From: Sphingobium sp. B2D3C | Lineage (GTDB): Bacteria > Pseudomonadota > Alphaproteobacteria > Sphingomonadales > Sphingomonadaceae | Direction: 5' to 3' | Assembly (NCBI RefSeq): GCF_025961835.1 | Contig: NZ_JAOQOK010000001.1 | Location: forward strand, 744,001 to 808,000 | Length of the DNA stretch: 64,000 nt | Shown here: piece by piece, positions 50,671 through 61,148 of the stretch | Layout of the letters: each line of letters starts with the position of its first letter | How positions within the stretch are numbered: the stretch's first letter is position 1 | The notes under the pieces: model-generated | Database searches by the model: none | What the model was told of the DNA's origin: nothing | The model's input: only the letters and a program-made list of their open reading frames with translations | Position numbers and translations under genes: made by a program

Positions 50671-51150
50671 TCAGCCTTCAACAGCCTCGCTGTTGAGCTG
50701 GATATAATTGGCCAGGCCCATCCGCTCGATCATCTCGAACTGCGTCTCCAGCTTGTCGACATGGTCTTCCTCGCTGTCGAGGATGTGCTGGAACAGGTCG
50801 CGGCTGACATAGTCGCGCACGCTCTCACAATGCTGGATGGCATCGCGCAGCAGCGGGATCGCCTCCAATTCGGTATCGAGGTCGGCCTTGAGCACTTCCT
50901 CGACCGTGCTGCCGATGCGCAGGCGCCCGAGCAGCTGGAAGTTGGGCAGGCCATCGAGAAACAGGATGCGCTCAGCCAGCTTGTCGGCGTGCTTCATCTC
51001 GTCGATCGATTCCTCATACTCAAACTTGGCGAGTTTCGAGATGCCCCAGTGATCGAGAAGACGGTAGTGGAGGAAATATTGGTTGATGGCGGTCAGCTCG
51101 TTCTTGAGCGCGCCATTGAGAAATTCGATGACCTTTTCGTCACCCTTCAT
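50671..51150 (-). CDS. bfr: Bacterioferritin
   Basis: A 159-residue iron-storage protein that forms a 24-subunit shell. Ferroxidase-centre residues are at standard numbering: Glu18, Glu51 and His54, with Glu94, Glu127 and His130 expected in the later helices (DTELEAIPLLRD; ILDSEEDHVDKL). Met52, the haem ligand between subunits in E. coli Bfr, is present (DEMKHAD). ATG 51150 is chosen because it gives the normal length; the longer frame adds a non-conserved leader. The related bfd gene lies 164 bases upstream on the same strand. Confidence 0.92.
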   Translation of the reverse strand: MKGDEKVIEFLNGALKNELTAINQYFLHYRLLDHWGISKLAKFEYEESIDEMKHADKLAERILFLDGLPNFQLLGRLRIGSTVEEVLKADLDTELEAIPLLRDAIQHCESVRDYVSRDLFQHILDSEEDHVDKLETQFEMIERMGLANYIQLNSEAVEG

Positions 51151-51313
51151 GTTCTGTCTCCATGTCGTCAGTCGATGGAGCGGAACTAGCAGCAAAGCGT
51201 CAATAATTCACGCGAGAACGTCTCGCAACCATGGGTGCGATAGGTTCTTAATAGCGGTGCACTTCTTCGCTAATGCCAATGATAGTCAGGAAATGGAGGC
51301 TTGGCTGATTGGG

Positions 51314-51544
51314 TCAGGCCGTTGCCCAGGTGCCGGTCTGGCTTGGTGCACTGAGGCTGCGGCTGCAGCGCGCCCGGCAGGAGGATTGCTCTTCCACCAT
51401 CACATCTTCCGCATGATCGAGGCAGATGCGACATTGCGGCGTTTTGCCGAGCGCCCGGTAGGCGCTTTCGGGACACGTCACACCCTGGCGAGCAACGCTG
51501 CGCAGTTCCTGTTCCGTGATCGCATTACAGATACAGACAAGCAT
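51314..51544 (-). CDS. bfd: Bacterioferritin-associated ferredoxin
   Basis: A 76-residue protein whose first 50 residues are a complete BFD-type [2Fe-2S] domain: Cys4, Cys6, Cys38 and Cys41 (MLVCICNAIT ... TPQCRICLDHAEDV). Bfd docks on bacterioferritin and supplies electrons that release stored iron. The last 25 residues (SCRARCSRSLSAPSQ) are not part of the domain and look like read-through of non-conserved sequence. Bfd is normally induced by iron starvation; a Fur-box-like sequence lies about 120 bases upstream. Confidence 0.88.
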   Translation of the reverse strand: MLVCICNAITEQELRSVARQGVTCPESAYRALGKTPQCRICLDHAEDVMVEEQSSCRARCSRSLSAPSQTGTWATA

Positions 51545-51665
51545 GATTCGTTGATAGTGTTGTTGCGAGGCATTTGCAATCTTCGACGTGATCCAATGCG
51601 ACGAATGGTTGGGCGTCCGTCCGCTCCGGGGCCCGGTGGAAGGGGCTCAGGCTCGGCTGATTTGT

Positions 51666-51680
51666 TGCGAATCATTCTCA
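51666..51680. promoter_or_regulatory. Fur-box-like 7-1-7 palindrome
   Basis: TGCGAAT-C-ATTCTCA matches the 7-1-7 inverted geometry of Fur sites, with six of seven arm positions paired and the AAT-n-ATT centre intact. It lies between bfd (start 51544, leftward) and nuoA (start 51759, rightward). Iron control of bfd is expected from its role; an effect on nuo is possible because the site is 79 bases upstream. Confidence 0.45.
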
Positions 51681-51758
51681 GCCCGTCCAAGGGTTGCCTC
51701 GCAGGTGCAGCAGTCCTAAAGCGCCCCCATCAAAGGCTATTAAGCCTAGGGGATTCAA

Positions 51759-52133
51759 GTGGTCGATCTGTCGCAATATCTGCCGATCCTGCTGTTTCTG
51801 GTTGTCGCATTGGGCTTGTCGTGCGCGTTCGTGTTCCTGCCCATGGCCGTCGGCCGGCTGACGGGATCGCACAAGCCGGACCCGGAAAAGCTGAGCGAAT
51901 ATGAGTGCGGCTTTCCCGCATTCGAGGATCCGCGCAGTCAGTTCGACGTGCGCTTCTATCTCGTCGCCATCCTGTTCATCATCTTCGATCTGGAAGCGGC
52001 GTTTCTCTTCCCCTGGTCGGTGAGTCTGGCTGAAATCGGCTGGGCCGGCTGGGGCGCGATGATGATCTTCATTTTCGAGCTGGTGCTCGGCCTCGTCTAT
52101 GCCTGGAAGAAGGGAGCACTCGATTGGGAGTAG
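51759..52133 (+). CDS. nuoA: NADH-quinone oxidoreductase subunit A
   Basis: A 124-residue, three-span subunit of respiratory complex I. Conserved parts are [22 protein letters not shown] (loop near the quinone channel) and the acidic span [14 protein letters not shown]. It starts at GTG 51759, with AGGGGA before it. It opens the nuo operon, and its last codons overlap the start of nuoB, so the two are coupled. Expected location is the inner membrane at the junction of the two complex arms. Confidence 0.92.
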   Translation: MVDLSQYLPILLFLVVALGLSCAFVFLPMAVGRLTGSHKPDPEKLSEYECGFPAFEDPRSQFDVRFYLVAILFIIFDLEAAFLFPWSVSLAEIGWAGWGAMMIFIFELVLGLVYAWKKGALDWE

Positions 52134-52690
52134 AACTTGAACGGCCGGGCACGCTGGGCGCTCCGCTGATCGGGGTTCCGCCGGCCACGCAGCCAGATCC
52201 CGAATTCTTCAAGGCGCTCTCCACCGAGGTGAGCGACAAGGGCTTTCTTGTCACGTCTACGGAAGACCTGTTCAACTGGGCGCGCACCGGCTCGCTCTGG
52301 TGGATGACCTTCGGCCTCGCCTGCTGCGCGGTCGAGATGATCCATGTGAACATGCCGCGCTACGACATGGAGCGCTTCGGCGCTGCCCCGCGCGCGTCTC
52401 CGCGCCAGAGCGACGTGATGATCGTTGCCGGCACGCTGTGCAACAAGATGGCTCCGGCGCTGCGCAAGGTCTACGACCAGATGAGCGAGCCGAAATACGT
52501 CATCTCGATGGGCTCGTGCGCCAATGGCGGTGGCTATTATCATTACAGCTACAGCGTCGTGCGCGGCTGCGACCGGATCGTGCCCGTGGACATCTACGTC
52601 CCCGGCTGCCCGCCGACCGCCGAAGCACTGCTTTATGGCATCATGCAGCTCCAGCGGAAAATCCGCCGGGTCGGCACGATAGAGCGTTGA
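52124..52690 (+). CDS. nuoB: NADH-quinone oxidoreductase subunit B
   Basis: A 188-residue complex I subunit that holds the terminal [4Fe-4S] cluster N2, from which electrons pass to quinone. Ligand cysteines are in [13 protein letters not shown] (adjacent Cys pair), MGSCANGG and [10 protein letters not shown]. The start is TTG at 52124, overlapping nuoA by ten bases, with GGGAG at 52112; no in-frame ATG or GTG exists before the conserved core. The rare start may keep its translation tied to nuoA. Confidence 0.92.
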   Translation: MGVELERPGTLGAPLIGVPPATQPDPEFFKALSTEVSDKGFLVTSTEDLFNWARTGSLWWMTFGLACCAVEMIHVNMPRYDMERFGAAPRASPRQSDVMIVAGTLCNKMAPALRKVYDQMSEPKYVISMGSCANGGGYYHYSYSVVRGCDRIVPVDIYVPGCPPTAEALLYGIMQLQRKIRRVGTIER

Positions 52691-52700
52691 GGGGGCGGAT

Positions 52701-53588
52701 ATGGTGACAGCCGTTCATTCCGCACCGCGGGTCGAGCCGATCGAGGGTCTGGCCGATGCCATTCGCGCCGCGCTGGGCGATGCCGTGCTGGCGATCAAGG
52801 ATGCGCATTTCGAGCTGAGCGTGGGCGTGCAGCGCGAGGCGCTGGCCGACGCGTTGCAGCTTCTGCGCGATCGCTTCGACTATCAGCAGCTCATGGAGAT
52901 CGCCGGGGTCGACTATCCCGAGCGGGCCGAGCGCTTTGAGGTCTGCTATCACCTGCTTTCGGTGACCAAGAACCATCGCCTGCGCGTCAAGGTGCGCACC
53001 GATGAGGATCATGCGGTGCCGACCGTCACGCATCTTTGGCCGGTTGCCGGCTGGCTCGAGCGCGAAGTGTTCGACATGTATGGCGTGCTGTTCGAGGGCA
53101 ACACGGACCTGCGCCGCATCCTCACCGATTATGGTTTCAAGGGCTATCCGTTCCGCAAAGACTTCCCGCTTACCGGCTATGTCGAGCTGCGCTATTCGGA
53201 AGAGCAGAAGCGGGTGGTCTATGAGCCGGTGAAGCTCGCGCAGGACTTCCGCAGCTTCGACTTCATGAGCCCGTGGGAAGGCGCGCAATATGTGCTGCCG
53301 GGCGACGAGAAGGCCAAGGGCGAGGCGCCGGGTGCGCCCACGCCGCCGCCACCTCCTCCGCCGCCCCCGCCTGCATCCGCTTCCCCGGACGCAAAGACGA
53401 CCAAGACGACGGACAAGCCTGCGGATACCGGTGCCGGCGCGCCGGCCGACAAGGCCGCGACCAAGCAGGCCCGTGCACCGCGTGCCAAGAAGGCGGAGGT
53501 TGCGTCTGCGCCGGTGGAAGACACGCCCCCGGTGGAAAACAAGCCGAAGCGTACGCGCAAGCCCAAGACGCCCGAGGGTGACGCCTGA
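52701..53588 (+). CDS. nuoC: NADH-quinone oxidoreductase subunit C with proline-rich tail
   Basis: A 295-residue protein. Residues about 25-205 are the 30-kDa complex I subunit ([56 protein letters not shown]). The remaining 85 or so residues are an added low-complexity tail with ten consecutive prolines, then Ala/Lys/Thr-rich sequence ending [12 protein letters not shown]. Ordinary NuoC ends soon after the core, near 200 residues. The tail is probably disordered and basic, facing the cytoplasm. Its proline run should stall ribosomes without EF-P. The stop shares a base with the nuoD ATG. Confidence 0.92.
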   Translation: MVTAVHSAPRVEPIEGLADAIRAALGDAVLAIKDAHFELSVGVQREALADALQLLRDRFDYQQLMEIAGVDYPERAERFEVCYHLLSVTKNHRLRVKVRTDEDHAVPTVTHLWPVAGWLEREVFDMYGVLFEGNTDLRRILTDYGFKGYPFRKDFPLTGYVELRYSEEQKRVVYEPVKLAQDFRSFDFMSPWEGAQYVLPGDEKAKGEAPGAPTPPPPPPPPPPASASPDAKTTKTTDKPADTGAGAPADKAATKQARAPRAKKAEVASAPVEDTPPVENKPKRTRKPKTPEGDA

Positions 53589-54823
53589 TGTCCGAATATC
53601 TCGACAAGCTGGAGCATCTCGTTGACGACGCCGATCCGGCGCTCGGCGACACCGCGATCCAGAACTATACGATCAACTTCGGCCCGCAGCACCCCGCTGC
53701 CCACGGCGTGCTGCGTCTGGTCATGGAGCTCGAGGGCGAGATCGTGGAGCGCTGCGATCCGCATGTCGGCCTGCTGCACCGCGGCACCGAGAAGCTGATC
53801 GAGTATAAGACCTATCTGCAGGCTCTGCCCTATTTCGACCGGCTGGACTATTGCTCGCCGCTCGGCATGGAGCACAGCTATGTGCTGGCCATCGAGAAGC
53901 TGCTGAACCTCGAAGTGCCGCTGCGCGCTCAATATCTGCGCGTGTTCTTTGCGGAGCTGACGCGGATCAGCAACCACATGTTGAACCTTGGCTCTCACGT
54001 CATGGACGTCGGCGCGATGACGCCGAATCTGTGGATGTTCGAGATCCGCGAGGACTGCCTCAACTTCTTCGAGCGCGCATCCGGCGCCCGCATGCACTCG
54101 GCCTATTTCCGTCCGGGTGGCGTCCATCAGGACGTGCCGCTCAAGCTGCTCGCCGATATTGGCGACTGGCTCGATACGCGCCTGCCGCGTCTTTTCGAGG
54201 ATGCGATCAGCCTGGTGGCGGACAACCGCATCTTCAAGCAGCGCAATGTCGACATCGCGGTCTGCTCCAAGGAAGACGCGCTGCGCTGGGGCTTTTCCGG
54301 CCCGATGCTGCGCGGCTCGGGCATTCCGTGGGATATCCGCAAGGCCCAGCCCTACGATGTCTATGATCGCATGGAGTTCGACGTGCCCGTCGGCACCAAC
54401 TTCGACTGCTACGACCGGTTCATGGTGCGCGTGGAGGAGGTCCGCCAGTCGGCGCGGATCATGAAGCAGTGCTTGAACGAGATGCCGGACGGCCCGGTCG
54501 CTTCGCTCGATCGCAAGGTCGTGCCGCCCAAGCGCGGCGAGATGAAGCAGTCGATGGAAGCACTGATCCACCACTTCAAGCTCTACACCGAGGGCTTCCA
54601 CGTGCCCGAGGGCGAAGTCTATGTGGCGACCGAAAGCCCCAAGGGTGAGTTCGGCGTCTATCTGGTGAGCGACGGGACCAACAAGCCCTATCGCTGCAAG
54701 ATCCGTCCGACCGCGTTCAGCCATCTGCAGGCGATGGACTTCCTGATGAAGGGCCACATGCTGGCCGACACCACGGCCGTGCTCGGCGCGATGGACATCG
54801 TGTTCGGGGAGTGCGACCGGTGA
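53588..54823 (+). CDS. nuoD: NADH-quinone oxidoreductase subunit D
   Basis: A 411-residue, 49-kDa subunit of complex I that forms the quinone-binding site with NuoB. Conserved motifs are [16 protein letters not shown] near the N-terminus (the His-loop of the quinone pocket), [15 protein letters not shown] and, at the end, [18 protein letters not shown] followed by VFGECDR. The ATG at 53588 overlaps the nuoC stop. Full-length and intact. It is followed by two non-nuo genes before nuoE. Confidence 0.94.
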   Translation: MSEYLDKLEHLVDDADPALGDTAIQNYTINFGPQHPAAHGVLRLVMELEGEIVERCDPHVGLLHRGTEKLIEYKTYLQALPYFDRLDYCSPLGMEHSYVLAIEKLLNLEVPLRAQYLRVFFAELTRISNHMLNLGSHVMDVGAMTPNLWMFEIREDCLNFFERASGARMHSAYFRPGGVHQDVPLKLLADIGDWLDTRLPRLFEDAISLVADNRIFKQRNVDIAVCSKEDALRWGFSGPMLRGSGIPWDIRKAQPYDVYDRMEFDVPVGTNFDCYDRFMVRVEEVRQSARIMKQCLNEMPDGPVASLDRKVVPPKRGEMKQSMEALIHHFKLYTEGFHVPEGEVYVATESPKGEFGVYLVSDGTNKPYRCKIRPTAFSHLQAMDFLMKGHMLADTTAVLGAMDIVFGECDR

Positions 54824-55197
54824 GCCTTGCAACCATGCTGTCCGCTGACGAGCGCATCGCCATCACGCGAGAGATGATCGCCCGCTACAATCGTCAGGAT
54901 GCCGACGCCTATGTCGAGCTGATGACGGACGAAGCCTGCGAGGCCAATTATCGCGGCGCCGTCGTGCGCGAAGGCAAGGAAGGGACCCGCTCGGGCCTCG
55001 CCGCCGCTTTCGCCAAATGGCCGCAGAACCATGCGGAGATCGTCGAGGCGCAGGCCATCGGCAATTATGTGCTGATGCGCGAGCATGTCACGCGCGGCCC
55101 GGCCAGCGATGGCTCGGAGCTGGTCGAACCGTTCGACGTGATCGCAGTCTATTCATTCGAGGGCGACAAGGTGTCGCGCGTGGAGTTCATTCGATGA
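54820..55197 (+). CDS. SnoaL/NTF2-like domain protein inside the nuo operon
   Basis: A 125-residue protein of the NTF2/SnoaL-like cone fold: [27 protein letters not shown], then [16 protein letters not shown] and the strands [32 protein letters not shown]. It starts at GTG 54820, overlapping the nuoD stop (GTGA); ATG 54835 is an alternative. Family members are enzymes or binding proteins with no common activity. It is not a known complex I subunit. Tight coupling to nuoD and the next gene indicates co-expression with complex I. Confidence 0.78.
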   Translation: MSLATMLSADERIAITREMIARYNRQDADAYVELMTDEACEANYRGAVVREGKEGTRSGLAAAFAKWPQNHAEIVEAQAIGNYVLMREHVTRGPASDGSELVEPFDVIAVYSFEGDKVSRVEFIR

Positions 55198-55385
55198 GGG
55201 GCGACGCAACACCCGTCTGGTTGCATATCCTGGTGCTGAGCCTTGCCGGCATGGTGTTGATCGTGCTGGACCGCATGGCCGATGTTCCCGATGGCGTGGT
55301 CGCCGGGCTGGCATGCGCCACGGTCTATTTCTGGCTGACCTTCGGCGCGCCGGCCTACAGCAAGCGGATCCGCGAGAATGGCTGA
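55194..55385 (+). CDS. Small two-span membrane protein inside the nuo operon
   Basis: A 63-residue protein with two hydrophobic stretches (VWLHILVLSLAGMVLIVLD and VVAGLACATVYFWLTFGAP) separated by a short polar turn, and a basic end (YSKRIRENG). The ATG at 55194 overlaps the previous stop and its own end overlaps the nuoE start by eight bases. I do not recognise a family. It could be an accessory membrane protein of complex I, but only its position suggests so. Confidence 0.62.
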   Translation: MRGDATPVWLHILVLSLAGMVLIVLDRMADVPDGVVAGLACATVYFWLTFGAPAYSKRIRENG

Positions 55386-56043
55386 CGCACCCCAGATCCC
55401 CGATGAAGCCGAAGTCCGCGCCCGCTGGGGCGGCTTTGCTTGGACGCCGGAAAATGCCGAGCAGGCCAAGAAGGTCATCGCGCGTTATCCGGATGGCCGC
55501 CAGCAGTCGGCAGTGATGCCGCTGCTCGATCTCGCCCAGCGGCAGGTCGGTGCGGAGACGAACACGCAAGGCTGGCTGCCGATCCCGGTGATCGAATATG
55601 TCGCCGCCCAGCTCGATATGCCGTTCATGCGCGCCTATGAGGTCGCGACCTTCTACACCATGTACAATCTGGCGCCGGTCGGCCGGTTCCATGTGCAGGT
55701 CTGCGGCACGACGCCGTGCATGCTGCGCGGCAGCGACGATGTACTGGACGCCTGCTACAAGCGCGGCCTCAAGAAGGGCACGACCACCGCGGATGGCCTG
55801 TTCACGCTGACCGAGGTCGAGTGCCTCGGCGCCTGCGCCAATGCGCCGATGGTCCAGATCAACGACGACAATTACGAAGATCTGACCTTCGCGAGCATGA
55901 CGGCGATCCTCGACGATCTCGCAGCCGGCAAGCAGCCCAAGATCGGTCCGCAGATCGACCGCCAGACCAGCGCCCCTGAGGGCGGGCCGACGGCGACGAA
56001 GGCGATGGTCACCGAGAATCATGATTATCGGGGGGAATGGTAA
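55378..56043 (+). CDS. nuoE: NADH-quinone oxidoreductase subunit E
   Basis: A 221-residue, 24-kDa subunit of the NADH-input module. It carries the [2Fe-2S] cluster N1a, with ligands in [13 protein letters not shown] (two Cys) and [19 protein letters not shown] (two Cys). The thioredoxin-like core is preceded by a helical N-terminus ([20 protein letters not shown]). A C-terminal extension of about 25 residues after the core is polar and variable. The stop shares a base with the nuoF start (TAATG). Confidence 0.93.
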   Translation: MADAPQIPDEAEVRARWGGFAWTPENAEQAKKVIARYPDGRQQSAVMPLLDLAQRQVGAETNTQGWLPIPVIEYVAAQLDMPFMRAYEVATFYTMYNLAPVGRFHVQVCGTTPCMLRGSDDVLDACYKRGLKKGTTTADGLFTLTEVECLGACANAPMVQINDDNYEDLTFASMTAILDDLAAGKQPKIGPQIDRQTSAPEGGPTATKAMVTENHDYRGEW

Positions 56044-57383
56044 TGGCTGACGAAACGCCCGCCGCGCCGCCGCCCTTTGTCGGCCCGCTGGAAGACAAGG
56101 ACCGCATCTTCACCAACGTCCATGGCTATCAGGACTGGCGCATCGACGCCGCCATGAAGCGGGGCGATTGGGATAACACCAAAAAACTGCTCGAAATCGG
56201 GCAGGACGGCATCATCGACATCATGAAGGCCTCGGGCCTGCGTGGTCGCGGTGGCGCCGGCTTCCCGACCGGTATGAAGTGGAGCTTCATGCCCAAGGAG
56301 AGCAAGGACGGGCGCCCCAGCTTCCTGGTCATCAACGCAGACGAATCCGAGCCGGGTTCCTGCAAGGACCGCGAGATCATCCGCCACGATCCGCACAAGC
56401 TGATCGAGGGCGCACTGATCGCCGGCTTCGCGATGCGCGCGCGCGCCGCCTATATCTATATCCGCGGCGAGTTCATCTACGAGGCGAAGGTGCTCTTCGC
56501 GGCGGTGGAAGAGGCCTATGCCAAGGGCTTCATCGGCAAGAATGCTTGCGGCTCGGGCTATGATTTCGACGTGTTCGTCCATCGCGGGGCAGGGGCCTAT
56601 ATCTGCGGCGAGGAAACCGCGCAGATCGAGAGCCTCGAGGGCAAGAAGGGCCAGCCGCGCCTCAAGCCGCCGTTCCCGGCGGGCGCCGGCCTCTATGGCT
56701 GCCCGACCACGGTCAACAATGTCGAGAGCATCGCGGTTGCGCCGACGATCCTGCGACGCGGCGCCGGCTGGTTCTCCAGCTTCGGGCGCGAGAACAACCG
56801 CGGCACAAAGCTCTTCCAGATCAGCGGCCATGTGAACAAGCCGTGCGTGATCGAGGAGAGCATGAGCATCCCGTTCCGCGAACTGATCGATCGCCATTGC
56901 GGCGGCATTCGCGGCGGCTGGGACAATCTCCTCGCGGTCATCCCCGGCGGCTCCTCAGTGCCGCTAGTGCCGGCTGCCGAGATCATGGACGCTCCGATGG
57001 ACTTCGACGGCCTGCGCGCGCTCGGCTCCGGCCTTGGCACGGCGGCGGTCATCGTCATGGACAAGTCGACCGACATCGTGCGGGCGATCGCGCGGCTCAG
57101 CTACTTCTACAAGCATGAGAGCTGCGGCCAGTGCACGCCGTGCCGCGAAGGCACCGGCTGGATGTGGCGCGTGATGGAGCGGCTTGTGCGCGGCGATGCC
57201 GAGGTGGAAGAGATCGACATGCTCTTCCAGGTCACCAAGCAGGTCGAAGGCCACACCATCTGCGCGCTCGGCGACGCAGCCGCCTGGCCGATCCAGGGCC
57301 TCATTCGCCATTTCCGCCCCGAGATCGAACGGCGCATCGCGGCCAAGCGCGGCGGCGCCCCTGTGCTGGAGGCAGCGGAGTGA
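56043..57383 (+). CDS. nuoF: NADH-quinone oxidoreductase subunit F
   Basis: A 446-residue, 51-kDa subunit that binds NADH and FMN and holds cluster N3. Motifs are [19 protein letters not shown] (glycine-rich NADH loop), [15 protein letters not shown] (FMN site), [10 protein letters not shown] and [15 protein letters not shown] with the [4Fe-4S] cysteines, completed by [16 protein letters not shown] 56043 is chosen because GGGGGA is six bases before it; ATG 56037 is too close. Its stop overlaps the start of an extra, non-nuo gene. Confidence 0.94.
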   Translation: MADETPAAPPPFVGPLEDKDRIFTNVHGYQDWRIDAAMKRGDWDNTKKLLEIGQDGIIDIMKASGLRGRGGAGFPTGMKWSFMPKESKDGRPSFLVINADESEPGSCKDREIIRHDPHKLIEGALIAGFAMRARAAYIYIRGEFIYEAKVLFAAVEEAYAKGFIGKNACGSGYDFDVFVHRGAGAYICGEETAQIESLEGKKGQPRLKPPFPAGAGLYGCPTTVNNVESIAVAPTILRRGAGWFSSFGRENNRGTKLFQISGHVNKPCVIEESMSIPFRELIDRHCGGIRGGWDNLLAVIPGGSSVPLVPAAEIMDAPMDFDGLRALGSGLGTAAVIVMDKSTDIVRAIARLSYFYKHESCGQCTPCREGTGWMWRVMERLVRGDAEVEEIDMLFQVTKQVEGHTICALGDAAAWPIQGLIRHFRPEIERRIAAKRGGAPVLEAAE

Positions 57384-58090
57384 GATTCGCCGGCGCCATA
57401 GCCACAACTGCTGTGACCTGCGTGGCAGGGACGCCTGTGTTCGCCCAAGGCGGAGTCTATGCTCCGACGGGGTCCAGGATCGCCCAACCCGCGCCGGCGC
57501 GTCCCTCGCAGAATAGTTCGCTTTCCAAAACCGAGATAGCTCGAACGGCAACCTACGATTTCGCGCAATGCATTGTTCGCAGAAATCGGAGAGGGACGGA
57601 TGAGTTCTTGAAGCTCAAGGCATTTTCTGCGGCATCGAATAAATTGCTGGTTCGTATGTCGACCGATGATTGCCTATGGAGTGCGGACCTCCGTATGCCG
57701 TTCAATCTTGCGAGAGGGGCGGTATTCCGCTCGGCATATATGCGGGACTTCGATGGCGCTTCCGTTACGTTCGCGGAGCAGCCAGTCGATTATTCCTTGT
57801 ACCAAAGTGATGACAAAAATATTTGGACCGGCAGTTATCGGGGTCTGATGGATTTTGGCTCATGTGTAGTTCGAGCGGACGCAGCGAGTGTGAAATCTTT
57901 TGTTATGTCACAGCCCGGCAGTTCGGCTGAGGATAGCGCTTTAGGCGCTGTGCAGCCTCATCTCGGACCGTGTTTTCCGGCTGGTGCCCAAGTGGCATTT
58001 AACAAAGCGTCTTTGTCCGCCGTCCTCGCTGAAGCGCTCTATCGCGAAACTGAGGCCGGACAGTCCAATAGGGCGGAGGTTCCAAACTAA
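57380..58090 (+). CDS. Exported protein of unknown function inserted between nuoF and nuoG
   Basis: A 236-residue protein starting at GTG 57380, overlapping the nuoF stop. A signal peptide is clear ([18 protein letters not shown]). The mature part has four cysteines ([35 protein letters not shown]) that suggest two disulfides, and two half-repeats with Cys-Val-Arg ([14 protein letters not shown] and [14 protein letters not shown]). I do not recognise it. Codon use is visibly less GC-rich than the nuo genes around it (for example TTTTGTTATGTC), so it looks acquired. It is periplasmic and unlikely to be a complex I subunit. Confidence 0.72.
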   Translation: MRFAGAIATTAVTCVAGTPVFAQGGVYAPTGSRIAQPAPARPSQNSSLSKTEIARTATYDFAQCIVRRNRRGTDEFLKLKAFSAASNKLLVRMSTDDCLWSADLRMPFNLARGAVFRSAYMRDFDGASVTFAEQPVDYSLYQSDDKNIWTGSYRGLMDFGSCVVRADAASVKSFVMSQPGSSAEDSALGAVQPHLGPCFPAGAQVAFNKASLSAVLAEALYRETEAGQSNRAEVPN

Positions 58091-58092
58091 TC

Positions 58093-60105
58093 ATGCCCAC
58101 AGTCAAAGTAGACGGCATCGACATCGAAGTTCCCGCCGGAGCGACCGTGCTTCAGGCGTGCGAGCTGGCCGGCAAGGAAATCCCGCGCTTCTGCTATCAT
58201 GAGCGCCTCTCCATTGCGGGCAACTGCCGCATGTGCCTTGTCGAGGTGAAGCCCGGGCCGCCCAAGCCGCAGGCGAGCTGCGCGCTGCCGGCGGCGGACG
58301 GTCAGGAAATCCGTACCGACAGCGAGATGGTGAAGAAGGCCCGCGAGGGCGTGATGGAGTTCCTGCTCATCAATCACCCGCTCGATTGCCCGATCTGCGA
58401 TCAGGGCGGCGAGTGCGATCTGCAGGACCAGTCCGTCGCTTATGGCCGGGGCCAGAGCCGCTATGACGAGAATAAGCGGGCTGTCACCGAGAAATATATG
58501 GGCCCCATCGTCAAGACGGTGATGACCCGCTGCATCCAGTGCACCCGCTGCGTGCGCTTTGCCGAGGAAGTCGCCGGCGTGCCGGAGATCGGCGCGATCT
58601 ATCGCGGCGAGAACATGCAGATCACCACCTATCTGGAGCATGCCGCCAAGAGCGAGCTCTCCGGCAATGTGGTCGATCTTTGCCCGGTCGGCGCGCTGAC
58701 GTCCAAGCCCTATGCCTTCGAGGCACGGCCCTGGGAGCTCAAGAAAACGCTCGCCATCGACGTGATGGATGCTGTGGGCACCAACATCCGCATCGACAGC
58801 CGGGGCCGCGCCGTGCTGCGCGTGCTGCCGCGCATCAACGATGACGTGAACGAGGAGTGGGCGAGCGACAAGACCCGCCACGCCGTTGACGGGCTGATGC
58901 GCAAGCGGCTGGACAAGCCCTATGTTCGCAAGGATGGGCAGCTTGTCCCCGCGACATGGGACGAGGCCTTTGCTGCCATCGCTGCCGTGGCGAAGAGCGC
59001 GAACGGTTCGGTCGCGGCGATTGCCGGCGATCAGCTCGATTGCGAGACGATGTTCGCCGCGCGTGAGCTTGTCCATGGTCTTGGCGGTTCGCTGCTCGAA
59101 GGCCGCCAGGGCGGCCTCGACTATGACGTTTCCAGCCTTTCGGCGGTGAACTTCAATTCGACGCTCGCCGGCATCGAGACGGCGGACGCGATCCTGCTGG
59201 TCGGCACCAACCTGCGTTGGGAAGCGCCGCTGATCAACACGCGCATCCGCAAGGCCATCAAGAAGGGCGCCAAGGTCTGGACCATCGGGCCGGACGTGGA
59301 CCTGACCTACAAGGTGACCTCGCTCGGCAATGATGCCGCGCTGCTCGCGAACCTGCCCAAGGATGTGCTTGATGCCTTCGCTGCGGCCAACCGCCCGGCG
59401 CTGATCATGGGCGGCGGTGCGCTGGCGGCCGCGGGCGTGCATGGCGCCGCACTGGCGGCGGTGAACACGCTGGGTCTCATCAAGCCTGACTGGAACGGCT
59501 TCAACGTCGTCCACATGGCTGCCGCACGGATGGGCGGGCTGATGCTTGGCTATGCGGCGCAGGGCGGGGTGAAGGCGATAGCCCAGAGCGAGCCCAAGCT
59601 GCTGTTTCTGATGGGCGCGGACGATGTGCCGTTCGACCTCTTCGGCAAGAGCTTCAAGGCCTATATCGGCCATCATGGCGACAAGGGCGCCCACGCGGCG
59701 GACGTGATCCTGCCCGGCGCGGCCTATACCGAGAAGGCTGGAACCTATGTGAACACGGAAGGCCGCGTGCAGCGCGGCGACAAGGCCGTGTTCGCGCCGG
59801 GCGATGCCCGCGAGGACTGGACGATCCTGCGCGCGCTTTCCGATGTGCTGGGCAAGACGCTGCCGTTCGACAGCTTCGAGGCACTGCGCGCGGCCATGTA
59901 CGCCGCTGTCCCGGCGCTGGCGCAGGAAGGCTTGGTGGATTTCGGCTGGTCGGCCCCGTCGCTCGCGAGCAATGCGAGCGGCCCGATCAGCCTGCCGATC
60001 AAGGATTTCTATCTGACCAACGCCATCTGTCGGGCCAGCCCGACGATGAAGCGCTGCTCGGCAGAACTGGTCATGGGTGAAGAATTCGCGGAGGCCGCGG
60101 AATGA
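58093..60105 (+). CDS. nuoG: NADH-quinone oxidoreductase subunit G
   Basis: A 670-residue, 75-kDa subunit with several clusters. The N-terminal [2Fe-2S] domain has [15 protein letters not shown] and [29 protein letters not shown] and [16 protein letters not shown] hold further clusters, including the His-ligated one. A molybdopterin-oxidoreductase-like C-terminal domain follows, of the shorter alphaproteobacterial/mitochondrial type. The start follows the inserted exported-protein gene by two bases, so the insertion kept translational continuity. The stop overlaps the nuoH ATG. Confidence 0.94.
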   Translation: MPTVKVDGIDIEVPAGATVLQACELAGKEIPRFCYHERLSIAGNCRMCLVEVKPGPPKPQASCALPAADGQEIRTDSEMVKKAREGVMEFLLINHPLDCPICDQGGECDLQDQSVAYGRGQSRYDENKRAVTEKYMGPIVKTVMTRCIQCTRCVRFAEEVAGVPEIGAIYRGENMQITTYLEHAAKSELSGNVVDLCPVGALTSKPYAFEARPWELKKTLAIDVMDAVGTNIRIDSRGRAVLRVLPRINDDVNEEWASDKTRHAVDGLMRKRLDKPYVRKDGQLVPATWDEAFAAIAAVAKSANGSVAAIAGDQLDCETMFAARELVHGLGGSLLEGRQGGLDYDVSSLSAVNFNSTLAGIETADAILLVGTNLRWEAPLINTRIRKAIKKGAKVWTIGPDVDLTYKVTSLGNDAALLANLPKDVLDAFAAANRPALIMGGGALAAAGVHGAALAAVNTLGLIKPDWNGFNVVHMAAARMGGLMLGYAAQGGVKAIAQSEPKLLFLMGADDVPFDLFGKSFKAYIGHHGDKGAHAADVILPGAAYTEKAGTYVNTEGRVQRGDKAVFAPGDAREDWTILRALSDVLGKTLPFDSFEALRAAMYAAVPALAQEGLVDFGWSAPSLASNASGPISLPIKDFYLTNAICRASPTMKRCSAELVMGEEFAEAAE

Positions 60106-61148
60106 CCGAGTTTTTCCAGACCTATCTGGGCACGGGCTTCGGCTGGTTCGTCGCCAACCTGATCCTCATCCTGCTCATCGCGCTGCCACTCATGCTGGCC
60201 GTCGCGATGATCATCTATGCCGACCGCAAGATCTGGGCTGCGATGGCGCTGCGCCGCGGTCCCAACGTCGTGGGCCCCTTCGGCCTGCTCCAGTCCTTCG
60301 CGGACGGCCTCAAGGTCTTCCTGCAGGAAACGATCATTCCGAGTGCGGCCAACAAGGGCCTGTTCATCCTTGCGCCGATCATCACCTTCACGGTGGCACT
60401 GCTGGCCTGGGCGGTCATTCCGTTCGATGCCGGGATGGTGCTGGCGGACATCAATGTCGGCCTGCTCTACATTCTCGCGATCAGCTCGCTCGGCGTTTAC
60501 GGCGTGGTGATCTCGGGCTGGGCGTCCAATTCCAAATATCCCTTCTTCTCTGCGATGCGCGCCAGTGCGCAGATGATCTCCTATGAGGTCTCGATCGGCT
60601 TCGTGCTGATCAGCGTCGTGCTCTGGTCGGGCAGCTTCAATCTCTCGACCATCGTCGAGACGCAGCGCAGCTATTATGGCTTCCTCAACGGCCACGGCTT
60701 CAACCCGCTGCTCTTCCCGATGGCGGTGGTGTTCCTCATCTCGTCCATGGCGGAGACGGCGCGGGCGCCCTTCGACCTGACCGAGGCGGAATCCGAGCTC
60801 GTCGCCGGCTATCAGACCGAATATTCGTCGATGAGCTTCGCGCTCTTCTGGCTCGGCGAATATGCCAACGTCATCCTGATGTGCCTGCTCAACGCGCTGC
60901 TCTTCTGGGGTGGCTATCTGCCGCCGGTGGACTGGGCGCCGCTTTATATTGTGCCGGGCATCATCTGGCTGCTGGCCAAGACCTTCATCTTCTTCTTCAT
61001 CTTCTCATGGGTGAAGGCGACGGTGCCCCGCTTCCGCTATGACCAGCTGATGCGGCTGGGCTGGAAGGTCTTCCTGCCGCTCTCGCTCTTCTTCGTATTC
61101 CTCGTGTCCGGGTTCCTGATGTTGACCCGCTATGGAGGCGGCGCATGA
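60102..61148 (+). CDS. nuoH: NADH-quinone oxidoreductase subunit H
   Basis: A 348-residue, eight-span membrane subunit at the heel of complex I, lining the quinone tunnel. Conserved parts are [55 protein letters not shown] and [20 protein letters not shown] with its acidic cluster, then [16 protein letters not shown]. It overlaps nuoG by four bases and nuoI by four bases. Full-length. Confidence 0.95.
   Translation: MTEFFQTYLGTGFGWFVANLILILLIALPLMLAVAMIIYADRKIWAAMALRRGPNVVGPFGLLQSFADGLKVFLQETIIPSAANKGLFILAPIITFTVALLAWAVIPFDAGMVLADINVGLLYILAISSLGVYGVVISGWASNSKYPFFSAMRASAQMISYEVSIGFVLISVVLWSGSFNLSTIVETQRSYYGFLNGHGFNPLLFPMAVVFLISSMAETARAPFDLTEAESELVAGYQTEYSSMSFALFWLGEYANVILMCLLNALLFWGGYLPPVDWAPLYIVPGIIWLLAKTFIFFFIFSWVKATVPRFRYDQLMRLGWKVFLPLSLFFVFLVSGFLMLTRYGGGA

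Noticed and set aside
51083..51904. A rightward 273-codon frame across bfr, bfd and nuoA starts
   Set aside because: It runs antisense to two well-supported iron genes and overlaps nuoA out of frame; its product has no recognisable domain.
53341..53385. The proline-codon run in nuoC as a sequencing or slippage error
   Set aside because: The run uses mixed CCG, CCA, CCT and CCC codons and stays in frame to a normal stop overlapping nuoD, so an assembly artefact is unlikely.
53219..54832. A 537-codon antisense frame across nuoC and nuoD
   Set aside because: It lies fully opposite two intact complex I genes and shows only low-complexity, GC-driven composition.
58087..59694. A 535-codon antisense frame opposite nuoG
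   Set aside because: Same shadow effect; nuoG is complete on the plus strand with all cluster motifs.
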